Both the position numbers and the translations under genes were made by a program. From the NCBI GenBank assembly GCA_902778165.1, contig CACYWQ010000011.1:1-64000 (forward strand): a stretch of DNA of 64,000 nt, in the 5' to 3' direction. Below the pieces are notes generated by a model, which did no database searches, was not told the DNA's origin, and worked only from the letters and a program-made list of their open reading frames with translations. The stretch comes from an uncultured Lachnospiraceae bacterium. GTDB taxonomy: Bacteria > Bacillota > Clostridia > Lachnospirales > Lachnospiraceae. This document shows, piece by piece, positions 54,195 through 62,587 of this stretch (its first letter is position 1; each line of letters starts with the position of its first letter).

Positions 54195-54857
54195 ATGGAT
54201 ATGACGATTGAGGATGTTGCTCCTGTCGATGAATATGATGAAGTATATTCAGATTATTCCGAAGATGAGAGTAATTCAACCGGCGAAGAGAACGAAGGCT
54301 ATGTATCCGTCACTTATGAGCAGATGCTTCAGATAAGGGAAGAACTTCTGGCTCAGTATGACAGGATACAGGAAGAGAAGGCCAAGCAGGAAGAGTTGCT
54401 TAATAAGGTTCGGGAAGAGAAGGCAGAACAACAGAAAGTATACGAAAAGTTCATATCGGAGAAGACCGCCTTTAATGAAGATATGAAGGCGCTTAATGCC
54501 AAGGTATTATCGGAGAGGAAACGTCTTAAAGAAGAGACTATGTTCTTTGATAAGAAGATGCAGATATTACAGAACGGTTTCATGCAGCTGGACCTTGACA
54601 GAAAGCGGCTTGAGAGAGAGCGTGCCGAATTTGAGACTGTAAAGGAATCTAAGTCCGTCGGGGGCGGTTCGGGACATAGGGTCGGAGGAGTATTTAATGC
54701 CTCGCAGTTTTTCATAGGTGTGAACAGTACACTTACTGCGCGTAAGAGATATAAGGACTTGCTTAAGATATTCCATCCGGATAATCTGTGCGGAGATGAG
54801 ACGATAGTTAAAGCGATCAATGACGAGTATGAGAAGTTAAGGCTTGAACTGGATTAG
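54195..54857 (+). CDS. Coiled-coil protein with C-terminal J-like domain
   Basis: 220 aa. An acidic N-terminal part (residues 1-35), a long coiled coil (about 45-155, rich in Glu/Lys), a Gly-rich hinge (VGGGSGHRVGG) and a short C-terminal J-domain-like unit with FNASQFFIGVNS, KRYKDLLKIFHPDNLCGDETIVK, including the HPD tripeptide that stimulates Hsp70. Only helices II to IV of a J domain are evident. No glycine/phenylalanine or zinc region, so this is a J-protein of the simplest type rather than DnaJ. Target unknown. 28 bases after ytfJ. Confidence 0.78.
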   Translation: MDMTIEDVAPVDEYDEVYSDYSEDESNSTGEENEGYVSVTYEQMLQIREELLAQYDRIQEEKAKQEELLNKVREEKAEQQKVYEKFISEKTAFNEDMKALNAKVLSERKRLKEETMFFDKKMQILQNGFMQLDLDRKRLERERAEFETVKESKSVGGGSGHRVGGVFNASQFFIGVNSTLTARKRYKDLLKIFHPDNLCGDETIVKAINDEYEKLRLELD

Positions 54858-54877
54858 CAGATAATGAGGGACATCAT

Positions 54878-55876
54878 ATGAGTGATAAGGTTAAGATTAA
54901 GATAGCTTTCTTTGATGCAAAGGATTACGATATAGCTTCATTTGAAGAAGCGCTCGGTGATAAGAATTTTAAGATTAAATTCTTTGATACCAAACTTAAT
55001 ACGGATACGGCCAAACTGGCCAAGGGTTATGATGTTGTGTGCGTATTTGTTAATGATACCGTTGATGAGAAGGTTATAGCATCGCTTGTTAAGAAGGGCG
55101 TTAAGCTTATCGCGTTAAGATGTGCCGGATTTAATAATGTGGATGTGCGTTATGCCAAGGATAAGATAGGCGTTGTCAGAGTGCCGGCTTATTCTCCTTA
55201 TGCGGTAGCTGAGCATGCAATGGCCCTGCTTCTTACATCTGTCAGAAGGATTCATAAGTCATATATAAGGACTAAGGACTTTAACTTCAGTTTAAACGGC
55301 CTTATGGGATTTGACCTTCACGGCAAGACAGTGGGTGTTGTCGGAACAGGTAAGATAGGAAGAGTATTTATTGATATATGCAGGGGATTCGGAATGAATG
55401 TCATAGCTTATGATAAGTTCCCTGCTAAGGATTCCGATATTGAATATGTAGATATCAAGGAGATATGGAAGAGAAGCGATATAATCTCGTTCCATTGTCC
55501 CCTTACGGATGAGACCTATCATATGGTTGATTCTAAGAGCATTAAGAATATGAAGAAGGGCGTTGTGCTTATCAATACTTCAAGAGGAGCGCTTATCGAT
55601 GCGGATGCTCTGCTTGAAGGAATCAGAAGCAGACATGTGGGTGCGGCCTGCCTTGATGTATATGAAGAAGAGGCTGATGTATTCTTCGAAGACAGATCCG
55701 GTCACATATTCGAGGATGATACGCTTGCAAGGCTTATCTCAATGCCAAATGTCATAGTGACTTCGCATCAGGCTTTCCTTACCAAGGAGGCGCTGACTAA
55801 TATAGCACATACGACTCTTGACAATATATCCGAGTATTTGAGTACGGGTAAGTGTGCCAACGAGGTCAATGTCTGA
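54878..55876 (+). CDS. ldhA: D-lactate dehydrogenase (2-hydroxyacid dehydrogenase family)
   Basis: 332 aa. Reduces pyruvate to D-lactate with NADH. NAD-binding VVGTGKIGRVFIDICRGFG near residue 150, catalytic Arg in LINTSRGALID, Glu in DVYEEEADVFFED and His in TSHQAFLTKEAL; the RCAGFNNVDV segment is typical of D-lactate enzymes. AATGAGGG precedes the ATG. Other 2-hydroxyacid substrates cannot be excluded, but the YEEEADVFFED and SHQAFLT features favour lactate. Confidence 0.9.
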   Translation: MSDKVKIKIAFFDAKDYDIASFEEALGDKNFKIKFFDTKLNTDTAKLAKGYDVVCVFVNDTVDEKVIASLVKKGVKLIALRCAGFNNVDVRYAKDKIGVVRVPAYSPYAVAEHAMALLLTSVRRIHKSYIRTKDFNFSLNGLMGFDLHGKTVGVVGTGKIGRVFIDICRGFGMNVIAYDKFPAKDSDIEYVDIKEIWKRSDIISFHCPLTDETYHMVDSKSIKNMKKGVVLINTSRGALIDADALLEGIRSRHVGAACLDVYEEEADVFFEDRSGHIFEDDTLARLISMPNVIVTSHQAFLTKEALTNIAHTTLDNISEYLSTGKCANEVNV

Positions 55877-55886
55877 TATTTATTAT

Positions 55887-55913
55887 AAATTTTGCTTGCA
55901 TTAAGCGAAATTT
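55887..55913 (+). terminator. Hairpin after ldhA, probable weak terminator
   Basis: AAATTTTGCTT (55887-55897) pairs with AAGCGAAATTT (55903-55913, one wobble), loop GCATT. Symmetric A/T-rich arms could work in both directions; the T tail is short. Confidence 0.5.
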
Positions 55914-55982
55914 AATGATAGACTAACGATGTTGCGTATTTTTACGAATAATAACCTATTGTTATGCTAGGAGGTGTTATAG

Positions 55983-56168
55983 ATGGCTAAGTGTGATATT
56001 TGCGGTAAGGGCGTACATTTTGGTAATATGGTAAGCCACTCTCACAGAAGATCTAACCATATCTGGAAGTCTAACGTAAGAAGCGTTAAGGTTAAGGTAG
56101 ACGGTGGTGCCAAGAGAATGCACGTATGTACCAATTGCCTTAAGTCAGGTGCAGTAGAGAGAGCATAA
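55983..56168 (+). CDS. rpmB: 50S ribosomal protein L28
   Basis: 61 aa, full length. MAKCDICGKGVHFGNMVSHSH start, RRSNHIWKSNVR and a second CTNC pair; with CDIC these four cysteines form the zinc-ribbon variant. AGGAGGTG is a strong ribosome-binding site 7 bases before the ATG. It heads a gene order (rpmB, asp23, DAK2, recG) that is also seen in Bacillus (rpmB-yloU-yloV...recG). Confidence 0.97.
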   Translation: MAKCDICGKGVHFGNMVSHSHRRSNHIWKSNVRSVKVKVDGGAKRMHVCTNCLKSGAVERA

Positions 56169-56210
56169 TTGTCTCCTGCAGTTGCAATGTATGTTAATAT
56201 ATGAAATATA

Positions 56211-56238
56211 AGAGTTCCGAGAGGAACTCTTTTTTTCT
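56211..56238 (+). terminator. Intrinsic terminator after rpmB
   Basis: AGAGTTCC (56211-56218), loop GAGA, GGAACTCT (56223-56230), then a run of T to beyond 56236. Perfect 8-bp stem. Confidence 0.93.
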
Positions 56239-56303
56239 TTTCTTTTTAATTATTTAATTGTATAATGTATCAGAATGCGATTAGACATCAAGGAGGGATG
56301 CTG

Positions 56304-56663
56304 ATGAAGAGTTCTACAATGGATACTCATATGGGTAACATCACTATTGATAAAGAAGTAATCGGGCAGTATGCCGGCGGAGTCGCCATGGAATGTTTCG
56401 GCATAGTAGGTATGGCCGGAATCAACATGAAGGACGGCATAGTTAAACTGCTTAAACTTGAGAATGCCGGAAGAGGCATACAGGTTACGATGGAAGACAA
56501 TAAGTTAACGCTTGATTTCCACGTAATTGTTGCGTACGGCGTAAGTATACTGGCTGTTACGAACAACTTAATAGACAGTGTTAAATATAAAATCGAAGAA
56601 TTCACAGGTATTCCGGTCGAGAAGATTAATATCTTCGTCGAAGGCGTCCGTGTGATTGACTAG
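56304..56663 (+). CDS. Asp23/Gls24 family envelope-stress protein
   Basis: 119 aa from ATG 56304, which follows AGGAGGG with good spacing; ATGs at 56265 and 56298 are too far or too close. MGNITIDKEVIGQYAGGVAMECFGIVGMA and IEEFTGIPVEKINIFVEGVRVID are the family's marks. Homologue of B. subtilis YloU, a protein attached near the membrane and linked to cell-envelope stress. Forms an operon with the DAK2 gene 12 bases downstream. A perfect TATAAT (56261-56266) lies upstream but without a good -35 box. Confidence 0.92.
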   Translation: MKSSTMDTHMGNITIDKEVIGQYAGGVAMECFGIVGMAGINMKDGIVKLLKLENAGRGIQVTMEDNKLTLDFHVIVAYGVSILAVTNNLIDSVKYKIEEFTGIPVEKINIFVEGVRVID

Positions 56664-56675
56664 GAGGACCAAACA

Positions 56676-58430
56676 GTGCCTAATACAATAGATGCAGTGA
56701 TTCTTCGTAAGATGTTCCTTGCAGGCGCGAAGAATCTTGAAGCTAAGAAGGAATGGATCAATGAATTAAACGTATTCCCCGTACCCGACGGAGATACCGG
56801 AACCAACATGACAATGACTATCATGTCAGCTGCCAAAGAGGTATCCGCTCTTCCTGAGAATGCGGAGATGGCTGTTATGGCCAAGGCCATATCAAGCGGA
56901 TCGCTTCGCGGAGCAAGAGGTAATTCGGGAGTTATATTATCACAGTTATTAAGAGGCTTCACGAAGGTGATGAAGGAGAATGATGTTTTGGACATCCCTC
57001 TTGTTGTTGATGCTTGTGATAAGGCGGTTGAAAGTGCTTACAAGGCTGTTATGAAGCCTAAGGAAGGAACGATCTTAACTGTTGCTAAGGGTATTTGTGA
57101 TAAGTCACATGAGTTGCTTGATAACGGCTGCGACAATATGCAGGCATTTATCGAGGAACTTATTAAAGAGGGCGATATAGTTCTTGCTCATACACCTGAT
57201 CTGTTGCCTGTGCTTAAGCAGGCAGGTGTTGTGGATTCCGGCGGACAGGGTCTTATGGAAGTAATCCGCGGTGCTTATGATGCATTCATGGGTAAGGAGA
57301 TTGATTATTCAATCAATACAGGAGCAGCCACACCGGGTTCTTCTAAGCCTAACGTGGAAGTCGATGATGTCATGAGCGATGAGGACATCAAGTTCGGTTA
57401 TTGTACCGAGTTCATCATTATGCTCAATAAGACATTTAATGTTAAGCATGAGATGGATTTCAAGGCTTTCCTTGAATCAATCGGTGATTCGATAGTTCTA
57501 GTGGCTGATGATGAGATAGTTAAGGTTCATGTTCATACCAACGACCCCGGTATGGCAATACAGCGTGCTCTTAAATACGGCGCACTGTCTAACATGAAGA
57601 TCGATAATATGCGTCTTGAGCATCAGGAGAAGTTATTCAAGGCATCTGAGAAGGCTGCAGCCGGAGTTAATGACGGCACAGGTCTTGATGAAGATGTGGA
57701 AGTGACGATTGAAGCTTGCGGTGATGCCAAGCAGGGTAAGAAGGCAGAGACTGAGCCTTCAGGTCCCCGTAAGGATGTGGGCTTTATAGCCGTATCTGTG
57801 GGTGCAGGTCTGGATGAAGTATTTAACAGCTTAGGCGTTGATATGATCATATCAGGCGGTCAGACGATGAATCCCAGTACGGAGGATTTCGTCAATGCAG
57901 CTGCCAAGGTTAATGCTGATACGATATTCATATTCCCCAATAATAAGAACATTGTTATGGCAGCTAACCAGGCTACATTCTTGGTAGAAGATAAGAAACT
58001 TGTGGTAATACCTACCAAGACAATTCCTCAGGGAATCACGGCTATAATCAACTATGTTCCCGATATGAGCGTTGAAGAGAATGAGGCTCATATGAACGAG
58101 GAGATTGCTAATGTTAAGACCGGTGAAGTAACATACGCCGTTCGTGATACCACAATAGATGATAAGAACATCAAACAGGGCGATTATATGGGTATCGGTG
58201 ATGCCGGTATTCTTGCTAACGGCAAGGATATGGACGAAGTTATTATGTCGATGATCGAGCAGATGACTGATGAAGATGCCGAACTTATTAGTATCTACTA
58301 CGGTGAGGATATCGAGGAAGATAAGGCTAATGAACTTACAGAACTTGTCTCTGAGAAGTATCCTGACATTGATGTGGAACTTCAGCCCGGCGGACAGCCG
58401 ATCTATTACTACATCGTCTCAGTTGAATAG
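56676..58430 (+). CDS. DAK2-domain protein, FakA/YloV family
   Basis: 584 aa, GTG start preceded by AGGAGG. N-terminal DAK2 ATP-binding domain (FPVPDGDTGTNMTMTI; SLRGARGNSGVILSQLLRG), a middle domain (about 230-320) and a C-terminal DegV-like region (VGAGLDEVFNSLG; SGGQTMNPSTEDF; IFPNNKNIVMAAN). FakA is the kinase subunit that phosphorylates fatty acids bound to a FakB (DegV-family) partner. A degV gene lies 2.2 kb downstream (60669) and could be that partner. An acidic Asp/Glu tail is present. Confidence 0.91.
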   Translation: MPNTIDAVILRKMFLAGAKNLEAKKEWINELNVFPVPDGDTGTNMTMTIMSAAKEVSALPENAEMAVMAKAISSGSLRGARGNSGVILSQLLRGFTKVMKENDVLDIPLVVDACDKAVESAYKAVMKPKEGTILTVAKGICDKSHELLDNGCDNMQAFIEELIKEGDIVLAHTPDLLPVLKQAGVVDSGGQGLMEVIRGAYDAFMGKEIDYSINTGAATPGSSKPNVEVDDVMSDEDIKFGYCTEFIIMLNKTFNVKHEMDFKAFLESIGDSIVLVADDEIVKVHVHTNDPGMAIQRALKYGALSNMKIDNMRLEHQEKLFKASEKAAAGVNDGTGLDEDVEVTIEACGDAKQGKKAETEPSGPRKDVGFIAVSVGAGLDEVFNSLGVDMIISGGQTMNPSTEDFVNAAAKVNADTIFIFPNNKNIVMAANQATFLVEDKKLVVIPTKTIPQGITAIINYVPDMSVEENEAHMNEEIANVKTGEVTYAVRDTTIDDKNIKQGDYMGIGDAGILANGKDMDEVIMSMIEQMTDEDAELISIYYGEDIEEDKANELTELVSEKYPDIDVELQPGGQPIYYYIVSVE

Positions 58431-58446
58431 ACATATTAATGATTAC

Positions 58447-58474
58447 GGCCGATGCTGTTGCATCGGCCTTTTTT
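58447..58474 (+). terminator. Intrinsic terminator between DAK2 gene and recG
   Basis: GGCCGATGC (58447-58455), loop TGTT, GCATCGGCC (58460-58468), then TTTTTT (58469-58474). recG begins 7 bases later at ATG 58481, so this terminator and the recG start nearly touch. Confidence 0.9.
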
Positions 58475-58480
58475 AAAACC

Positions 58481-60538
58481 ATGAATCTTAGTACATCTGT
58501 AACAGAGCTTAAAGGAGTCGGAGAGAAGACCGTTAAGCTGCTTGAGAAATTGAATATACGAACGGTAGGAGATCTTGTATATGATCTGCCGAGAGGTTTC
58601 ATGGAACTGTCAGAGCCTGTGCTTCCCTCTATAGACAATGTGGGCGGGCTTATATCTGTGCGTGGTGTTATTGTCAAAGGCTCGGTGCATGTTATTAAGA
58701 AGTCCAGGGTAATGACATTTGCGAAGGTGAAACTTAATGATTCTGTTACCTTGTCAATTATGTACTTTAATGCACCCTATATGAAGAAGACCTTAGAGGC
58801 TATGGATGGTGAGAGGGTATTCTACGGATTTCTTTCGGATGCAAGAGGTCTTACAATTACGCAACCCGCGGTATTTATGCCTGATGATTATAATCAGATG
58901 CTTAAGGTGATGCAGCCTGTGTATTCACTTACCAAAGGCATATCCAATAATCAGATTAAGAAGCTTATCAAGACCGCATTTGATAATGTAATACTTCCTG
59001 ATGAATATTTGACGGATGAAGAACTGTCCGAATATGATATGCCGGATATGTATAATGCGCTTTTGGACCTTCATTTTCCGGGGGATATGGAGAGCCATAA
59101 GAGGGCAAGAAGGCGTGTTGCTTTCCATGAATTCCTGACTTTCTTCATAGATACTCATGATGATACGACAATCACGCGCTCTTTTGATAAACTTATGATC
59201 CCTGTGTCGGATACGGGAAGGTTACTTGAGGCTCTTCCCTATGAACTGACCGGCGCTCAGAAGCGTACATGGAAAGAGATAGAAGATGATATGTGCAGCG
59301 GTGTATGCATGAATCGCATGGTCCAGGGTGATGTGGGAAGCGGTAAGACAATCGTTGCATTCCTGGCATTATTGCTTAATGCAGCCAATGGTCATCAGGG
59401 TTGCATGATGGCGCCGACTGAGGTATTAGCCACGCAGCATTATGAGAATCTGTGTAAGCTTGTTGATAAGTATAAGTTAAGTATTAAGCCAAGACTGCTA
59501 ATCGGTGCGGTTACAGGCAAGAAGCGTAAGGAATGCCTTGAGGCGATTGAATCGGGTGAGGCCAATGTAATAATCGGAACCCAGGCGCTTATAACAGACA
59601 AGGTTACATATAAGGATTTGACGCTTGTAATCACAGATGAACAACACAGATTCGGAGTAAAGCAGAGAGAAGCACTTGCGGATAAGGGCGCAGGCGGAGT
59701 TCATGTACTTGTGATGAGTGCAACACCCATACCGAGATCTTTGGCCATGACTCTATATGCGGGGATAAAGATATCCGTTATAGATGAACTTCCTGCAGGA
59801 CGTAAGAAGATACTTAACAGTGTCGTATGTAAGGACTACAGGCCTGCGGCATATAAGTTCATAGCTAAAGAAGTGGCGGCAGGTCATCAGGCCTATGTGA
59901 TTTGTCCGATGATAGATGCGGGAGAAGGCCTTGATCTTGAGAATGTCATTGACTATTCCACGACACTTAGAAGTGTTCTTCCACCGGAGATCAGAGTGGA
60001 TTATCTTCACGGCAGGATGAGCCTTAATGAGAAGAGCAGACTCATGGATGAATTCGCAGCCGGCAATATTGATGTATTGGTATCAACGACTGTAATAGAG
60101 GTGGGAATAGACGTGCCCAATGCTACGGTCATGATGATAGAGAATGCAGACAGATTCGGCCTTGCAGCCTTGCATCAGATAAGGGGACGAGTCGGACGAG
60201 GTGATGCACAGAGTTATTGTATATTCATCAATTCCGGTAAGAGTGAGGAATCCAAGGAAAGACTCGATGTAGTAGGCAAGAGTAATGACGGTTTCTATAT
60301 CGCAAGTGAAGATCTGCGACTTCGCGGTCCGGGAGAGATAACCGGAATCAGACAGAGCGGAGAGTTCGGATTTAAATTCGCCAGTATATATGATGATCAT
60401 CTGATCCTTGAAAAGGTAAGAGAATTTGCGGATGATCTGTATGACAGAAGAGATGACGGAAGGCTTGAAGAGATTGTTCACTCCATAGAGGATTATTCCA
60501 TGGGAAGTATTGCACTTAACCTGATGCGGACTGTGTAG
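58481..60538 (+). CDS. recG: ATP-dependent DNA helicase RecG
   Basis: 685 aa from ATG 58481, matching the family length. Remodels stalled forks and four-way junctions. Wedge domain with GVGEKTVKLLEKLNIRTVGDLVYDLPR, Walker A GDVGSGKT, DEQHRFGVKQR, SATPIPRS and RGRVGRGD motif VI. Also open from 58439 but that adds the terminator hairpin; no ribosome-binding site is seen before ATG 58481 because the sequence just upstream is the T run and AAAACC. Expression therefore depends on read-through or an unusual initiation. Confidence 0.93.
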   Translation: MNLSTSVTELKGVGEKTVKLLEKLNIRTVGDLVYDLPRGFMELSEPVLPSIDNVGGLISVRGVIVKGSVHVIKKSRVMTFAKVKLNDSVTLSIMYFNAPYMKKTLEAMDGERVFYGFLSDARGLTITQPAVFMPDDYNQMLKVMQPVYSLTKGISNNQIKKLIKTAFDNVILPDEYLTDEELSEYDMPDMYNALLDLHFPGDMESHKRARRRVAFHEFLTFFIDTHDDTTITRSFDKLMIPVSDTGRLLEALPYELTGAQKRTWKEIEDDMCSGVCMNRMVQGDVGSGKTIVAFLALLLNAANGHQGCMMAPTEVLATQHYENLCKLVDKYKLSIKPRLLIGAVTGKKRKECLEAIESGEANVIIGTQALITDKVTYKDLTLVITDEQHRFGVKQREALADKGAGGVHVLVMSATPIPRSLAMTLYAGIKISVIDELPAGRKKILNSVVCKDYRPAAYKFIAKEVAAGHQAYVICPMIDAGEGLDLENVIDYSTTLRSVLPPEIRVDYLHGRMSLNEKSRLMDEFAAGNIDVLVSTTVIEVGIDVPNATVMMIENADRFGLAALHQIRGRVGRGDAQSYCIFINSGKSEESKERLDVVGKSNDGFYIASEDLRLRGPGEITGIRQSGEFGFKFASIYDDHLILEKVREFADDLYDRRDDGRLEEIVHSIEDYSMGSIALNLMRTV

Positions 60539-60578
60539 TTACGACTTAAATGACATTGTATACAGGACGTCGGAATGG

Positions 60579-60607
60579 TTGACTAATTTACCGATAAAAA
60601 GTAAAAT
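60579..60607 (+). promoter_or_regulatory. Promoter for degV
   Basis: TTGACT (60579-60584), 17-bp spacer, TAAAAT (60602-60607). Leader of about 55 bases to the ATG at 60669. Confidence 0.75.
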
Positions 60608-60668
60608 ATCGTTGTATGCGCTTATGCGTCTGCACTTAATAAAAGGAATGTAAAGAGGAATTCGAAAT

Positions 60669-61535
60669 ATGAGTAAGATTGCCGTTGTAACGGACAGTAA
60701 TAGCGGTATTACGCAGGATGATGCCAAGGAGTTGGGAGTATATGTACTTCCCATGCCTTTTACCATAGGGGAAGAAGACTATTTCGAGGGAATCAACCTT
60801 ACCCAGGAAGGCTTCTATGAGAAACTTAAAAACGGCGAAGATATCATGACATCCCAGCCTTCACCGGATGCGGTCACAAGGTTATGGGATGAACTGCTTA
60901 AAGATTATGATCAGGTCGTTCATATCCCCATGAGTTCGGGCCTGTCAGGCTCTTGTCAGACTGCACTTATGCTTGCCGAAGATTATGACGGCAAGGTAGA
61001 GGTAGTCAATAATCAGCGTATATCCGTTACGCAGAGACAGTCATGCATCGATGCACTGAGGCTTGCATCAGGTGGTTCTTCCGCTGCAGCCATTAAGTCA
61101 GTGCTTGAAGAAGATAAATTCAATTCAAGCATATATATCATGCTTGATACCCTTTTCTATCTTAAAAAAGGAGGCCGTATCACGCCTGCTGCCGCAGCAC
61201 TTGGTACTCTGCTTCGTCTTAAGCCCGTATTACAGATACAGGGTGAGAAACTTGATGCCTTCGCTAAGGCAAGAACCACATCGCAGGGTAAGAATATCAT
61301 GATCGAAGCAATTCGCAATGATATGGAGAAGCGCTTCGGCGGTAGCGATCCGACCATATGCAATCTTCAGATAGCCTATACTTATGATAAGGACTCGGCA
61401 GAGAACTTCAAGGCAGAAGTCGAAGCAGCCTTCCCGGGATTTAAGGTTCATATGGATCCTTTGTCATTAAGTGTAGCCTGCCACATCGGCCCCGGCGCGT
61501 TAGCTGTTGCTTGTACCAAGAAGCTTAAGTATTAA
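60669..61535 (+). CDS. DegV family fatty-acid-binding protein
   Basis: 288 aa. Two-domain DegV fold with AVVTDSNSGI at the start, TSQPSPDAVTRLWDELLKDYDQVVHIPMSSGLSG and RITPAAAALGTLLRLKPVLQIQGEKL, plus the closing CHIGPGALAVA segment. DegV proteins bind fatty acids and present them to FakA; the FakA-like gene is at 56676. AAGAGGA precedes the ATG; own promoter at 60579. Confidence 0.92.
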   Translation: MSKIAVVTDSNSGITQDDAKELGVYVLPMPFTIGEEDYFEGINLTQEGFYEKLKNGEDIMTSQPSPDAVTRLWDELLKDYDQVVHIPMSSGLSGSCQTALMLAEDYDGKVEVVNNQRISVTQRQSCIDALRLASGGSSAAAIKSVLEEDKFNSSIYIMLDTLFYLKKGGRITPAAAALGTLLRLKPVLQIQGEKLDAFAKARTTSQGKNIMIEAIRNDMEKRFGGSDPTICNLQIAYTYDKDSAENFKAEVEAAFPGFKVHMDPLSLSVACHIGPGALAVACTKKLKY

Positions 61536-61565
61536 AGAGGGCATAGAATATTACAAAGAATTATT

Positions 61566-61622
61566 GCGGCTGACAGTTCGCCCTGGGCATATGTAAATCC
61601 GGAGAAAGATAGAGTCAGTCGC
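61566..61622 (+). ncRNA. Structured leader element, copy B (pair of 41875-41953)
   Basis: Stem GCGGCTGAC (61566-61574) with GTCAGTCGC (61614-61622, one G-U pair) encloses GACAGTTCGCCCTGGGC (from 61572), CGGAGAA (from 61600) and GAGTCAGTCGCT (61612-61623). Distances between blocks equal those of copy A within a base. Lies between degV and the thioredoxin-like gene at 61681. A TATAAT-like box (near 61645) is downstream of it, so it could also act as a DNA element. Confidence 0.65.
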
Positions 61623-61680
61623 TTATATTTTGCATAAAAATAAGTATAATAGGATAGAATCTAAAAAAGAGGAGATTATT

Positions 61681-62424
61681 ATGTTAAAAAAGATAAGAAA
61701 TGTTGCGATTGCGGTATTAGCGATACTTGGAGTGCTGTTTGTCATATTGATGCTGCTTCCGGATGATGAGGAAGGTTCGGGCGAGGCAGAGTATGTTGCG
61801 GAAGAAGAGGCTGTAAGTGAGGATGCATCGGCTGAAGAGGTAGATCAAGCCGCAGAAGTATCAACCGCCGATGCAGTTGAGGAAGAATCTGCAACAGAAG
61901 AAAATGAGCCGAATGAAGGGGAGCCTGAAGCAGATTCACAGGCGAATGCGGATAGCGGAAATATGGTGACTGTGAACATTCCGGCATCGGAGATTTCGGA
62001 TAAGACACTTAAGTTTAAGTCGCTTACTCTTGATAATAAGGCAGTTACGCAGGATATATTTAAGGACTATGATCTGACAGTGGTGCATATGTGGGGTACT
62101 TACTGCATGCCTTGCATTAAAGAAATGGGCGACTATGCGAAATTCTATAATGATCTGCCGGATAATATCAATATGGTCGCAATTGTTGTTGATGTATATG
62201 ACGGTATAGATAATAATCTGTCATCCGCCAACAATATACTTGGTGATGCCGGCGCCGAATTTGTCAATATAAGGACGAGCGATTCTCTCTATGATCTTAT
62301 GAAGTCGATTCAATACGTTCCTTCTTCGGTGATTGTTGATAAGGAGGGACATATTGTGGGTCAGATCATGGACGGAGCTTCCTTTGAGCAAACCAGAAGC
62401 AAGTTAAACGAATATATTAAGTAA
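61681..62424 (+). CDS. TlpA-like membrane-anchored thioredoxin-fold protein
   Basis: 247 aa from ATG 61681, preceded by AGAGGAG; the frame opens upstream from 61630 but without start support. N-terminal membrane helix (residues 8-27), a long acidic Glu/Asp/Ala-rich linker (about 32-95), then a thioredoxin fold with the redox pair in VVHMWGTYCMPCIKEM and the cis-Pro segment YVPSSVIVDKEG. Predicted outside the cytoplasmic membrane. Followed by a CXXC micro-protein, a polyferredoxin and a clostripain lipoprotein, so probably part of an electron-transfer or disulfide unit at the membrane. Confidence 0.9.
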   Translation: MLKKIRNVAIAVLAILGVLFVILMLLPDDEEGSGEAEYVAEEEAVSEDASAEEVDQAAEVSTADAVEEESATEENEPNEGEPEADSQANADSGNMVTVNIPASEISDKTLKFKSLTLDNKAVTQDIFKDYDLTVVHMWGTYCMPCIKEMGDYAKFYNDLPDNINMVAIVVDVYDGIDNNLSSANNILGDAGAEFVNIRTSDSLYDLMKSIQYVPSSVIVDKEGHIVGQIMDGASFEQTRSKLNEYIK

Positions 62425-62446
62425 TTTGTGCGGTTATAAAGGATAT

Positions 62447-62587
62447 ATGAGAAACAGGTTGATCATACGAATGATTGTTGTTATAGCGGCTTTGGCTATG
62501 ATAGCGGTAGGGATTAATGCGGGCGGATTTAAAGATGTGCTTGGCAGAGCCGTTATTGTCTGCTTGGAGTGCGTCGGTATAGGATGA
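62447..62587 (+). CDS. CD1871A-type CXXC micro-protein
   Basis: 46 aa, too short for most ORF lists. MRNRLIIRMIVVIAALAMIAVGINAGG is a membrane helix, then a loop FKDVLGRAVIVCLECVGIG with the CXXC pair near the C terminus, the pattern of the small clostridial CD1871A family. AAAGGATAT precedes the ATG, and its TGA overlaps the ATG of the polyferredoxin gene (ATGA at 62584), which makes translation of this small gene likely. Probably a membrane redox partner of the neighbours. Confidence 0.78.
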   Translation: MRNRLIIRMIVVIAALAMIAVGINAGGFKDVLGRAVIVCLECVGIG

